Positions 22,590 through 33,108 are shown, numbered from the stretch's first letter. The stretch: 64,000 nt of DNA from Choristoneura fumiferana (GCF_025370935.1 NC_133482.1:17965194-18029193), one strand, 5' to 3'. A program made the numbers and translations. Notes: generated by a model from the letters alone, not told the origin.

Positions 22590-23480
22590 GACTTGAAAAC
22601 TGACGGGTTGTGCTGTGCCGACATCTCGTGGTCTATGGCCGGTTTTTTGATTCCGTTTTTTTATCCGAAGTCGAGGATTTTTTCGTTTCGTGATCGCCCC
22701 TCGAGAACTTTTCTCCCCAATTCTTCGAGCAAAAAATTGTATACTTACATAATTTATGTTTATGTGTATGTCTTTCATTATAAATGCTTAATAGCACTTG
22801 CAACAAGCATTTTAATGCCCTACTAACATTTTCGGTCCGCTTTAATTCAGTTAAAAACTCTCACATTTCGCTTGTCCTAATTTAGTTTCACATAAATTAA
22901 ATAGCATGTTTTGCATAATTTAAAGTAAATCCGTGTTACTTTTAGAATGTTGTTTTGCATAATAGGTCCTTACGTCCATTCTACAAGTATAATGAGTCAA
23001 TTATTTAAATGGAATGTATTTATTATCTGGAACAGAACCGGTTTCTTTGTAATTTGGCTATTTATCATTATTTTGGTAACTTTCGTTATTACGTTGAAGT
23101 CTTTAGATTTATGAATTACCAGCCTGTTTAACTCGCGACTTTGTTTAAGAATAATTCTGTTACCGGGAACAACTATTTTTCGGTATAAAAGGTAGGTTCT
23201 AGTTATTCTGGTTTTCTAATATGAAATATCCTAATTTTTATGGCAATCGGTTCAATAGTTATAAGGCGTGAAAGCGAGACAAACAAAAAAAGATTTCAAA
23301 TTTACCTACCTATACATTAGTAAGGATTTAAGTTTGCACCAAAAATACTTTTTAGCTATAAGTACCTTACACCGAATTATCTACTTTAAATCGGTTCAGC
23401 GGCTTAGACGCGATGAAGTAACAAACAAATAAACAGACTTGCAAACTTTCGCATTTATTGTATTAGTGAGATAGTTTTTT
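22590..23480. other. AT-rich stretch with one retroposon tail
   Basis: No gene was seen. The right part (23390-23475) is the 'ATCGGTTCAGCGGCTTAGAC ... AAACTTTCGCATTTATTG ... TTAGTGAGAT' 3' end seen also at 24215-24303 and 48050-48148. Confidence 0.45.
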
Positions 23481-23484
23481 TTAT

Positions 23485-23575
23485 TCGATTGGATGGCAAA
23501 CGAGCAAGTGGGTCTCCTGATGGTAAGAGATCACCACCGCCCTTAAACATCTGCAACACCACGGGTATAAAACGG
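23485..23575 (-). mobile_element. Reversed fragment of the 'TTGCTCGCTAATCCTGCCGT' retroposon 3' end
   Basis: 'TTTTTTATTCGATTGGATGG' then AAACGAGCAAGTGGGTCTCC and 'CATCTGCAACACCACGGGTA' are the reverse complement of the 3' end at 16890-16990. Confidence 0.6.
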
Positions 23576-23924
23576 ATAGTAAACTTCAACTGGTTCCTAG
23601 AAAAAAAAAACCGCGATTAAAGTACCCCGCTATTAATTCACGTGACAGCTAAGACCGTGGCTATCGATCGCTCCAACCTGAAATAGCCTCTATCACCCGC
23701 AGACACGGTTGTGTTCAGAGCAGCAACGCTGTAACGCCGTAATCCAACCCGTTATACGGCTGTCAAGTTGACAGTGACAACGTCGTTAGTAATTGGAGCG
23801 TCTCTAGTGGATTCGACGTGTCAGTGGCGTGGTGTTTCAACAACTCGACAGTATAGAAAGGTTTTACAGTAACTGCGAGGTGTTGCGTCCGAAGATATAC
23901 AGACAGGACCTATCTAATTGGGAT

Positions 23925-24303
23925 TGTCTAAAATTAGGTCCAAAAAAAGAAAACGGCTGAACCGATTTCATAAAACATATGTAAGAACCATTGCTAGAAA
24001 ACCTGCTTTCAAATTAAAAAAAACGCATTCAAATCGGTCCACCCGTTTAAGAGCTACAACGCCACAGACAGACACACCAACACACATAGCGATCAAGCTT
24101 AGAACACCCCACTTTTTGTTAGTCGGGGGTTTAAATGATACAAATGCTTTTAATTTTCTGATTTTGTTAAATCAATCAAGTATTACAAAGAGATTTCGAT
24201 GTTTTGAAATTTCATCTAAATCGGTTCAGCGGTTTAGACGTGATTGAGTAACAAAAATCCAAACATCTTCACAAACTTTCACATTTATAATATTAGTAGG
24301 ATT
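23925..24303 (+). repeat. Two adjacent retroposon tails
   Basis: 23925-24135 is the CGGTCCACCCGTTTAAGAGC family, ending in AACACCCC...AGTCGGGGGTT. 24175-24303 is the 'AAATCGGTTCAGCGGTTTAG ... ATTAGTAGGAT' family. The latter is followed immediately by an inverted copy of the former (24298-24460). Confidence 0.55.
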
Positions 24304-24459
24304 TGTATTAACCCCCGACGCAAAGAGGGGTGTTGTAAGTTTACCGCTTTGTGTGTCCGCGTTTGTTTATTAAAATTGGTTCATCTGTTTTTGAGATATT
24401 GAACTTTGAAGTGACAATGTCGGGGTTTCAACTTTTTGTTGGCTAGGTTATTGGGACTT

Positions 24460-25433
24460 GAGGTGAGACAGTGAAGGTGTTCACCGTTCAATCGATCAAT
24501 AATCAATTCAACCGATCAACCGTCGATCATAATTTAGGTGAATGGCGACTGTACTGTACACCTTACCGCTGTGGGTAAATGAAACTCGAGTAGATTGCTT
24601 TATTGTAGTCTTTTATTTAACTTCTTTCTTCATAGGTGCGTTATAAAATAGGAAATGACAACGACTGTCTACAATCAGTCTTAAAACAAAGTCTTACTCG
24701 TTTCAATTAAAAAACTTCAACATTACTTTTACTCCATTTATTTTAACATATGAAACTTAACGGTAAAATTTGTACACTTTTTTTAATGAAACCACTGAAC
24801 TGTTTAAAATTATTGTGTGAACTTCTACGATAAAAACATAATAAATAACGCTAATAAATGCACATGTAGGTATTTTTAGTGTGTAGTAGTGTTCGAAGTA
24901 TCGAGAAACGTGTATTACAATTTTACCGTTAATTCAAACCTTAAATTAAACGGAGTATAGTATGAATGAAAAATAAGAAGGTATTTTTTTATTAATAAAC
25001 ATACCCTACTTTAATGACACCATTAATGACCTTAACATATACTTGGCATTTTTGTGAGTGACTTTACAATATAGACACATAGACCGCGGCTAATTTAAAA
25101 CAAATGAGTGTGACCAAAGTGTGACACTGATTAAGCGATGTTGATACTTAAATATTACTTAAATTTTCCAGATATTAAATTATACTCGGGACTCCTCAAG
25201 CTGCATAAAAATTCATGTAGTAATGTGTGAAAGTTGATGTTGCACTTTAGGAGCCCCTTGGTAAATTTGATGACCTTTGTCAGTGCCCATTTACGTACCT
25301 ACAGTCCAGACGCATCAATTTTTGGACCATTTTGGCGTTGAATATAATCTTCTAACATTTTAATTCTAACTTAATCTTATAACATTTGCATTTTAAGGAT
25401 GGTAGGTAGGAGGCTGAATTAAATAAAAAATGA
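24460..25433. other. AT-rich intergenic stretch downstream of the THAP gene
   Basis: I see no coding or repeat family I can name. Reversed AATAAA hexamers at about 24612, 24737 and 24988 could serve as alternative polyadenylation signals for the gene to the right. Confidence 0.4.
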
Positions 25434-25443
25434 TTTATTTATT
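25434..25443 (-). promoter_or_regulatory. Candidate polyadenylation signal of the THAP/P-element gene
   Basis: The plus strand reads TTTATTTATT, so the minus strand carries two overlapping AATAAA hexamers about 430 nt after the stop. No AATAAA was seen between the stop and this point. Further candidates lie at about 24988, 24737 and 24612. Confidence 0.45.
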
Positions 25444-25869
25444 TCTTATAGCACAAGTATCAAAATTATTTCAGCCGGGCTAGAATGACAATATGACAAT
25501 TTTGACAGTCTTAAAAATGATACCAGAAAAAAGTTTCGTAAAAAATACGTGGACAGCATTCGCTGGGCAGAGTCTATGTGTGTATATACTTATCCTAATA
25601 ATAAGATTAAGTGCGGGTAATTAGAAAACCACGCGTCGCTAGTGATACCATACACCATTATAAACTCGTTACCACGGTCGTTCTCATAGTTGTGACGTGG
25701 CCAAAACGTCGAGGTATAATCCGCGGCACGAAAGTAACGCCTACGCAGAAGTCGATTCAAGGCGAAGCGTTAAAAAGAAGGATATCATAAGAGTAAAATA
25801 TTCAAAAATGGCAACAAGAAATGAACATTCTAGGTAGGTAAACTTTTATAACACAAAGATAATAAACAG

Positions 25870-28117
25870 TCATTTCTCATCGTCATCATCTTCATCATCA
25901 TCATCATCATCACTAAAGTCGACAATCTCCCTGAGCAACGAGAACTCGGCATCGGGCCCTGTCGCGAATCGAGCGTTATTAAATTCGAGCAAGGTGTGTA
26001 TGTTGTAACGGCAGAACATGATTTTCAGCTGGCGCATGGGGAAGCACGCGCAGGGCGCCTCGAAACACTGGCCCTTCATAAGCTTCAGCAGCGACTCCAC
26101 CAGGCCCGCCTTTACGCAGATCAGATCCGCGAAGTGGGTGTGAAACTTCCTCGTCATGAGTCTCGTGTAGAGCAGCAGGTCCCTCGGCAGGCTCTCGCTG
26201 CGGCAGAAGGCGGCGGCCGGCGCGCAGCCGGGGTGCAGCGCCAGGCACCGCGCCAGCAGCTGCCGCACTAGCAGCCGCCCGCGCCGGCGCCCGCGCATGG
26301 CCCGCACCAGCGCCGCCCACTGCGCCGGAGGCAGCGCCGGCCGCACCGCCGCCGGCCGACCCGGCCACACGTCCCGCATCGCACTCGCCTTGTTCAGGAA
26401 CTCCTCGAACCGGCCGTCTTCCCGCGACGCGAAAGACTTCATGGCGTTGAATGCGAAACTGCGCTCGAACGCGGTCAACATCTGCTGGCCCGTCGGGGAT
26501 TCGCGTCCGCAACGCGCGCGCAGGCGGTCGAACAACTCGTGCAGCGGGTCGTTGTTGAGCGCGGCCATGGGCCACATGGAGCCGTCCACGCGCGCGCGCT
26601 CCGCCAGCGCCAGCGCGCCGCACGCGCCCGCCCGCAGCGCCGCCAGCAGCCCCGGGTCCGGCAGCACCTCCCCGGTCTCCTTGCTCGCCAGAGACATCCT
26701 GTTGAGATGCCGGATGATACCCCTCAGCGACTTGACGTCGCCGACGTACGCGTCGACCCCTCCGCCCAGCTCCTTGCGCATGATGTCGGCCAGGTCGGCG
26801 ACGGTCCTCGCGAGGCGCGCGGTCCCTCGCGCGGCGGCGTGGCCCAGCAGGCCCAGCCCGGCGGCGGCGCTGATCGCATCCGCCGCGGGACGCGCGAGCA
26901 CCTCCGCGGCCAGGCGGGCGCGCCGCCCCGTGTCCGCCTCTTCCGGCGGGTTCAGGTGGTCGTCCGTCAGCCCGGTCGGCAGCGGATGCTCGGTGTTTTT
27001 GTTGTACTCGTGCAGCTCCTCGATGACCTCCCACGACGCCGTCTGATCTTCGAATTTGATATTGTACTTCATGAGATGGTCCCGCAGGCTGATCGTCATC
27101 TGCGTGTGGTCATAAAAGCAGTAGACCTTCTCGCCGTCCGCCATGAAATATGGCTTCTCGGCCGTCACGGTCGGTCCGGTCGGAACGAAGCCGTCATCGA
27201 AGTCGGTGACGAGCGCGTGAACTTTGAGGCCCATGTCGAACAGTTGGGAGACGACGTGATCGATCCAGAGGCGCACCTCCACGGGATTCGGCCGGACCGG
27301 CAGCAGGCGGCAGGCGAGCGGCTGGCGCCAGGGCCGGTGCAGGCCACGCGCCAGCAGCACGGCGGCGTATCTCGCGGGGCGCGGGAGACGGCCGGCCGCC
27401 AGCCCCAGCACGCGGTCGAGACGCGCGTTGTAGGTGAGGGCGTGCCGCAGCGGCGCGCGCGCCACGCACAGGACGCACGCGCGCGCAGCCGGCGCCGCGC
27501 CTGAGAAGCGCGCGCTAAGCAACTGCGTCCACATCGGGTTCACGTCCCCCCGCAGCGGCTGGAACAGCCTCCTGATATGAACCATCGACGGCAGACCGAG
27601 GGGCTTCACCATCAGCTTGTACGTGTTAGGGAAGGATTGATACAGTTTCAGACCGAAAAGCGACAGGTTCTCGTCGAATTCTTCACCCCGAGCTTGGGCC
27701 TGGAGGAGTACTTTAGATTCGATATAACTCGCGAGTTCCGGCTCGAGATGCGCCTTACTCAACTCTAGGAGTTTAGTCAGGTCCGCCAGCCACCCCGTAG
27801 TCGCAGTCGAAGCCTCGTCCTCCGTTAGTCGCTCGCGTTTGATAGGATCGTCTGGCCCGTCGGGGGGAGAGCCGTTGCCGGGTTCTGCTCCTCCGTGAGT
27901 GCGTTTTTGCGTGACGGAGTGGAGGGGAGCAGGTCTCGGCGGGGCAGCCGAGTAGGGCGGGTCGCCCGGCTGCGGCAGGTTCAGCGTGGGCACGGCCGCT
28001 CTCACCAGCCGCTTCCCGCCATTGTAGAATAAGTGCTTCTCGAAGTGCCTCTCGCAAACAAACAGCCAGGTGGACTTGACTGATTTCTTTCCTATCGCAT
28101 CGAGCCACAATTTGGCC
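25870..28117 (-). CDS. Exon 2 of the THAP/P-element gene (terminal exon)
   Basis: The acceptor is a clean pyrimidine tract, TTTCTCTTTTTCTAG, ending at 28118. The exon then stays open for 2.25 kb. It completes the THAP finger (VCERHF, LVRAAVPT) and encodes the whole transposase-derived body. The first residue of the exon's long open frame that resembles a start is a TTG Leu (28110-28108), not an initiator. Between about 26.2 and 27.5 kb the exon is very GC- and CpG-rich, unlike the AT-rich flanks, and several long open frames on other frames there are composition shadows. The acidic C-terminus (DFSDDDDDDE...) is encoded by a GAT/GAC run that is visible on the plus strand as a CAT/TCA microsatellite at about 25879-25912, so length variation there is likely. 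Confidence 0.9.
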
Positions 28118-30709
28118 CTAGAAAAAGAGAAACTGTTATATACTTTTTACAAGCTTTTATTTAGTTTCACCTGTCCCGTTGTCTGTCTGTCTGTAATCAC
28201 ATTTTGCAATGTTTGACCAACTTCCAGTAGTCAGATTGACAGCAATTTAGAATACTTATGTAAATCGCGTGACAATACAATAATCTAGTAGTGACATCCT
28301 GGTAGTCCAGCCAGGATCGTCTCTGCAGGACGGAGTTCTTCAACGGTTAATAGCATGGACTTGAAATTTGGAATGCAAATATAGTTTGGGTGACAATGCA
28401 ACTACAGTGAACAAAAAGTACAGTCAGCAAAAAAAGCTTGTTTTTTTTATTGTTGGGTTATTTTTTGTAAAAGGCATAGCGCTCACGCTGCCGCTGGGAT
28501 GACCATTTGTGTTGACCGTGACCCATGGGTACCATAGGATACCATAGGATAGTTTTTATTGTGTATAATCTAAAAAATACAACACAAAACACTATACAAT
28601 CTACACTAGTATATACTATACCTACTAAACAATCTAATTTAATATAATATAATATAGGTAATTGAGAGATGCATTGTATTTTCATGCGATGGCCAAGTCT
28701 TTATTTAAAACATAAAAGATTTTTAATATTGAAGTGGTCACTATAAGGTGTTGTTAGTTTAGCCAATTACGTAATAACTTAAGACAGAAGGACCCTTAAG
28801 TAAGGACTGAATAAATTAACCGACTTGGTAAGTATTATATGGATCTCACAACTTTTTACGGTAGAAGAGACTTGGTTTTTTTACAAGTTAATACTTATTT
28901 AACGTTTCCAAAATATGTACCACAGACTGTTATTCCGACATAACAAGGCCGTGATAAGTGATAACATATTTTTGAGTGGTTCGAATAATTATATATTATT
29001 GAAATTGACTGTACTACATATTTGAATGTAAACGAATAAAATATTTTTTAATAGATACTCTAAAACTAAACATAATTAAGTATAACAATTATCTCACTTT
29101 TTTTAAAGAAAGCTATATCATCAACTAGCTTTTACCCGCGACTTCGTGCGCGTAGACAACATTAAGTAATAAAAATATTGATTTTTTAAAAGAAGGTGAT
29201 ATAACAGTTTTTTTTTTCTAAAAACCCAATTGACCTGCCTACAACAAAACAACAAAACTATTATACAACAAATAAATATAATTTATCCTGAGAAAGTATA
29301 AATTTCCCGCGGGATACAACTAAGTCTGTATAAAAAAACACTAATAGACGTTCCTGACAGTGAATAAATGAATATGAATTCAAATATGACTATAGTAATT
29401 GGCTCAGGCTACTATTCTCCGGGAAAATGCAAAATTCCCGCGGGATAGAAGTTAGTAAATAATAACTTCGGGGCCGATTCTAAAAATTCTTTCAGCAGTA
29501 AAAAGTTTTACCTATACTATGCCTGATTGACAAAGGCTAATTTTTCTAGGCAAAATGCAAAATTCCCGAGGGATAAAAGTAAATAAGTGGATCGACCGAG
29601 CAAAATCATTTTTGCCTTGAGAAAGTGTAAAGTTCCCGTAGGACAGAAATGACTATTTTAACCCCATTTTTTTTTTTATTGTTAATCAGCAGGGATACTA
29701 CTACGAAACTCGAAATTCGTGTCGTGCGGTCCCTCTGACACTTATACTATTTAATACGAGAGCGAGAGGGACGGTACGATACGAACTTCGAGTTTCGTAG
29801 TAGCCCTGCAGAGTCTAGCTTTCTATTAGTGTTTTTTTTCCCCGAGCCCCGAAGTTGAATTCAGTTTTTTCTATCCCATGGGAATTTTGTAATTTCCCGA
29901 AGAAAAAGTAGCCTTTGTCATTGGGAGATAGTCATATCACATAATATAATGTAAGATTTTTTTAAATCAGCTCCGAAATTGAATTAATTTATTTCTATCC
30001 CGAGGGAATTTTGCATTATCCCGGATATAAGTAACCTATGTCAATCAAGGATAGTGTAGCTTACTAGCGGTGAAAGAATTTTTAAAATCGGCTTAATAGT
30101 TTCAGAGATTCGACTAAATATACAAACAAAGAAACGAAAAAAGTTTAGATATTTCCCTATCACGTGGGAATTTCGAAAAATCGTTCCTCAGTGCACCTCT
30201 ACCTCTACAACACCAGTAGTTTAGGCTGTGCGTTGTCTGTCAGTAAGTCAGTCACGGTACTGTTTTATAGGTATTCGATTCGCACTCCCAGACCAACACC
30301 GCATAACTCAAAATAATACATCATTTTAATTTAGACTTAAATCAAATTTATCGAAACTAAATTAAAATGGTGTATTATTTTCAGTTGATGCGGTGTTGGT
30401 CTGGGAGTGCGAATAGACATGGTAGGTTACTTTCTATCCCGGCAAAATGCAGTTCCGCGACGCAGAAACTCGCGGGCAGCAACTAGTGCCAAATAAATTG
30501 AGTCGCTCGTCTATTATGTGTGGCGTCGCCGGTCGCCGGCCGACTGAGCGTTCGTCCTTGAGCGGCGAGCGCGTGGCATTTTACAACGCGAATAAACATA
30601 ATTACCTATCCTTGTTCTTTGGCAATAGGAAATAGGACACGCTGAATCCATATTCGGGTCTAAGTATGCTGTTGCAGCAGGTGTGTACAGCGCACTTCTT
30701 ATTGTTCAT
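25870..30709 (-). CDS. THAP-domain protein with P-element (THAP9-like) transposase body, two exons, probably domesticated
   Basis: Coding exons are 30709-30606 (104 nt) and 28117-25870 (2,248 nt, TGA stop at 25872-25870), giving 783 residues. The THAP C2CH zinc finger spans about residues 1-83: C6, C11, C56, H59, conserved W39 and the closing AVPT at 76-79. A linker rich in Pro and charged residues follows. The P-element transposase body starts around residue 140 with 'LKLYQSFPNTYKLM' and 'LGLPS', then the RNase-H-like core (TYNARLDRVLGL, WRQPLACRLL, GLKVHALVTDFDD, VYCFYDHT, NNDPLHELF). The C-terminus is a run of Asp/Glu. THAP fingers bind DNA in the nucleus; the body descends from a transposase. 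Expected acidic residues look replaced (A254 where the first Asp is normal, H561 where the Glu is normal), no terminal repeats flank it, and the frame is intact over 2.3 kb. I infer a host gene acting as a DNA-binding regulator. Its targets cannot be read from sequence. Confidence 0.88.
29125..30165. repeat. Inverted pair of repeats with AAATTCCCGCGGGAT words, flanking a MITE
   Basis: On the left, 'ACTAGCTTTTACCCGCGACT' opens a retroposon-like block, and CAAAATTCCC(G)CGGGAT recurs at about 29430, 29560 and 29625. On the right, CTATCCCGAGGGAATTTTGC and CCTATGTCAATCAAGGATAG (about 29995-30058) are the inverted version of 29500-29580. The GGGCTACTACGAA MITE lies in the middle. Confidence 0.5.
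29690..29812. mobile_element. 'GGGCTACTACGAA' MITE, copy 2 (inside the THAP gene intron)
   Basis: ACTACTACGAAACTCGAAAT at the left mirrors ATACGAACTTCGAGTTTCGT at the right, with central TACTATTTAATACG. GCAGGG and CCCTGC lie at the ends. Confidence 0.7.
30278..30413. mobile_element. MITE, 136 bp, near-perfect hairpin (in the intron)
   Basis: ATTCGCACTCCCAGACCAAC mirrors GTTGGTCTGGGAGTGCGAAT, and the stem continues to TTTTAATTTA / TAAATTAAAA. The loop is ~25 bp. The hairpin would form in the pre-mRNA. Confidence 0.7.
30606..30709 (-). CDS. Exon 1 of the THAP/P-element gene (first half of the zinc finger)
   Basis: Reading the minus strand from ATG at 30709 gives MNNKKCAVHTCC..., continuing to ...LLPKNKDR at the splice site. 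C6-x4-C11 is the first metal-binding pair of a THAP finger, and 'SYFLLPK' sits where the family's F-x-F-P-K motif normally lies. The exon ends AG at 30606, followed by the donor GTAAT at 30605-30601. The codon split after two bases is completed by the G at 28117 to give Arg35, then A-K-L-W-L-D-A-I-G, exactly the THAP helix motif. The agreement of phase, splice sites and domain continuity makes the join strong. No other start is favoured, because the first cysteine lies only five residues after this Met. Confidence 0.85.
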
Positions 30710-30833
30710 CACGGCGTTCTCCCTCGCAGCAAGCGTCCGCGCGGGGTGGCAGCGCGGCCTGACTGACGAGCTCGCGCGCTATTGGCTTATCTCATCCTTT
30801 TTGTGCGCGCGGTCGCCATCTTGTTTTAGTGTA
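30710..30833 (-). promoter_or_regulatory. Candidate CpG-rich promoter of the THAP/P-element gene
   Basis: The ~120 bp upstream of the ATG are CpG-rich in an AT-rich neighbourhood. On the minus strand they contain an AAGATGGCG motif (30823-30815, YY1-like), a GCCAAT (30786-30781) and a TCAGT arthropod initiator-like pentamer (30766-30762). If that initiator is used, the 5' UTR is about 55 nt. The segment is bounded upstream by the MITE starting near 30834. Motif matches this short occur by chance, so only the CpG-rich character and position are firm. Confidence 0.4.
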
Positions 30834-30978
30834 AAGCCGGGTTTAGACTTGCTAGAGAAATCGTGCAAGTTATATTACATTGCGAGGCCGTAAAGCGAAT
30901 GAGTTTGCAGTGGTCAATCGAGCGCCGCAATGTAATGCAACTTGCACGATGTTTCTTGCGAGTCTAAACTCTGCTTTA
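30834..30978. mobile_element. MITE, ~145 bp, immediately upstream of the THAP gene promoter
   Basis: AAGCCGGGTTTAGACTTGC mirrors GCGAGTCTAAACTCTGCTT, with an inner stem ATCGTGCAAGTTATATTACAT / ATGTAATGCAACTTGCACGAT. A partial second copy begins at about 30992 (GCTAGAGAAATCGTGAAATG) and a diverged fragment lies at 55705-55790. Confidence 0.6.
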
Positions 30979-31019
30979 AGCCCAGTAGGGCTGCTAGAGA
31001 AATCGTGAAATGAAATGAA

Positions 31020-32110
31020 ATATTTATTTGTTCACAATGAACATAATATGGTCAAATTAAATTTAAATATAAGTAATGTAATTGTATTTGTTTCGTATTG
31101 TATTTTGTCATAATGGGATCATTGCCTGAATAAACAAATTTACTATTATTATATAGGTGCAATTATAATACTTTTAGTGTAAGTTTATAAATAACTTTTC
31201 AATTCTTATTTCTTAAAATTTTACTTAAGTCTCTGCATATAAGTGAAGACTAAAGCTCTTTTATTGTCTTGTAATCATAGTAGGTTTTTTTGTTATAGTT
31301 ACTTATAATGGAAAAGCAAAAACTACTTCGGGTGTTGTAAGCTTTTTAGGCGGCAGGTAATTGATAGCATGATAACATCATAACGGGCCGTATGCCTGTT
31401 CAAATAACACCGATTCAATTATATAAAAAAAACATAATAAACTGCCGATACCTAACTGTTGTTGTGAAGGACTTTTTTTATAGGCATCGGAAATTACATG
31501 TGTTCAATATATCAAGGCTATAAAAACATATACATCATTTTCATCTCCTCCTCTTCCGAAAGTTTAATTTTCATGGTAGCTAGCTGGGTGGTAAATTGCG
31601 TTTTCATCCGTATGGAAACAAGAAATGATCTTTATTCGTCACGAACATATTCCATCACTTTCTTAGTTAGGTTAGGTTAAAAGATATGGAGTCATTCTTA
31701 GTAAAGAAAGATATGGCTTAAACTATGAATAATTATCGTTAGTAATATAGTTAAAAACTATCTTTTGTGATTATAGAATTTAAGTTTTGCCATAAGTATA
31801 GAGCTAATAGCTTGTAATGAACCAACTCGATTATGACTAGTGATGTTTATTTTTTATATGGATAGCCGACCATCGAAAGGTACCGTTGGAGGTTGAATAA
31901 CAAAATTCAATTTTTTTATTCTCATTTTTAAAATGTATTTTAGTCTCCTCATATCGGACTAAAGCTCTTTTATTCTCTAGTAATTATCGGTATTTTTTTA
32001 TTTACTTACGCAAAATTTCATACTTCGGGTGTTGCAAGCGTTCCTAGGCGGCGGTAATTGCTTAACATCAAACGGGCCGCATGCCTGTTTGCCACCGACG
32101 TTATAGTAAA
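31020..32110. repeat. AT-rich stretch with two copies of a retroposon 3' end
   Basis: 'ACTTCGGGTGTTGTAAGC...AGGCGGCAGGTAATTGATAG...GGGCCGTATGCCTGTTC' (about 31325-31410) and 'ACTTCGGGTGTTGCAAGCG...CGGCGGTAATTGCTTAACAT...GGGCCGCATGCCTGTTTGCC' (about 32022-32090) are two copies. The flanking ~150 bp also match ('CTCTTTTATTCTCTAGTAAT'). No gene was seen. Confidence 0.55.
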
Positions 32111-32885
32111 AAAACCTAAACTGCCACACGTGTTTGAAGGAGGATTTTTAGGCGTGGAATTACATCTGTTCAATTATATTAAGAAAAAATTATTCATTTC
32201 ATCTCTCCTGTTCGGAAAGTTTAATTTTCATGGTATACGTAAATTCGTTCATCCGTTTACAATAATGTTTTACGTTTTATTTGATTATTAGTTGGTTTAA
32301 GGTAAGTCAACTATGTTAATAGATGGAAATAATAAATTTGGAGAAGTCGAAACTACCGTTGCGTTCAACTCCATTTGTTAAGTATGCACTTGTAATATAG
32401 CGATTCGTGACACGATTTTTTTCTACCGAAAAATATTGAGTTATATAATAATTCAATATTCATATTCATATTTATATATTTTATTCAAAAAAAACAATAC
32501 AAGTATTGTGTTTGAAATAACATAAATAAAAAATAGCATATACATGACAACATTACAAAAGCTTAACCTATATCGACACGTCATTAAATATTTCTTCCAC
32601 ACTATAAAAACAATTTCAACAAAAATTTTTTAACATCTTTTGGAACAAATAATCATTTCGTAATAGTTTTTAACTCAGTGGGCAGCCTGTTTAAATAGTT
32701 TGACAGCTTGATGACTGGCGGAATGCGTTACGACTTTCAGTCTTGGACAAAATTTAAATTTCCTATTTTTGTGCACTAAGTAAGCGTTCAGTTTGTTTGT
32801 TCCTCTCTGATCTCAATGATCACGGATTAACCTTGTACCAAAAGTGTGTGTGTTAGATTTCGAAAAAGGTGCAATTACTGAGTCT
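32110..32885. other. AT-rich stretch without recognised features
   Basis: Only short chance open frames are visible. A weak ATTCATA tandem occurs near 32455-32475. Confidence 0.4.
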
Positions 32886-32992
32886 TTTACCCAAGTGAAC
32901 ACCGACACTAAGATTACTGTTTGTTTTGTTCGAATAGAAGGAGACGGCGTCACATTTATCCGTCAAATAAAATTAATCAATGGGTGGTGAAA
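32886..32992. mobile_element. Right half of the GGGGCTGTTTCACC MITE
   Basis: 'TTTGTTCGAATAGAAGGAGA' through AATCAATGGGTGGTGAAACAGCCCC TTA matches the right half of 33603-33741. The left terminus is missing or diverged. Confidence 0.55.
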
Positions 32993-33108
32993 CAGCCCCT
33001 TAGAATAACACAGATTATTAATTAGCTTGCGATATGGCTAACGAGCACTAGATAATAGTCTCCAGCCAGTCTAGTCAGTCTGGTGGTTTGTCACCCGCCG
33101 CTGCCAAC

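Larger units (their letters stand above)
28118..30605 (-). other. Intron 1 of the THAP/P-element gene
   Basis: This is a 2,488-bp phase-2 intron with a GTAAT donor and TCTTTTTCTAG acceptor. It is AT-rich except for its first ~150 bp, which are CpG-rich and continue the promoter-side island. It contains a palindromic MITE (30278-30413), a copy of the 'GGGCTACTACGAA' MITE (about 29690-29812) and inverted copies of a repeat containing 'AAATTCCCGCGGGAT' (29.1-30.16 kb). No additional coding exon was recognised within it. A duplicated 'accataggat' lies at about 28531-28550. Confidence 0.75.

Noticed and set aside
26297..27504. Long open frames on the plus strand and a second minus-strand frame opposite exon 2 (249-351 codons)
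   Set aside because: They are Arg/Ala/Gly/Pro-rich shadows created by the GC-rich coding sequence of the THAP/P-element gene, with no recognisable domain. The functional frame is fixed by the THAP and transposase motifs.
30447..30893. Plus-strand frames over the first exon region (62 and 75 codons)
   Set aside because: They lie antisense to exon 1 and its CpG-rich flanks. The minus-strand reading has a conserved zinc-finger pattern and matching splice phase.
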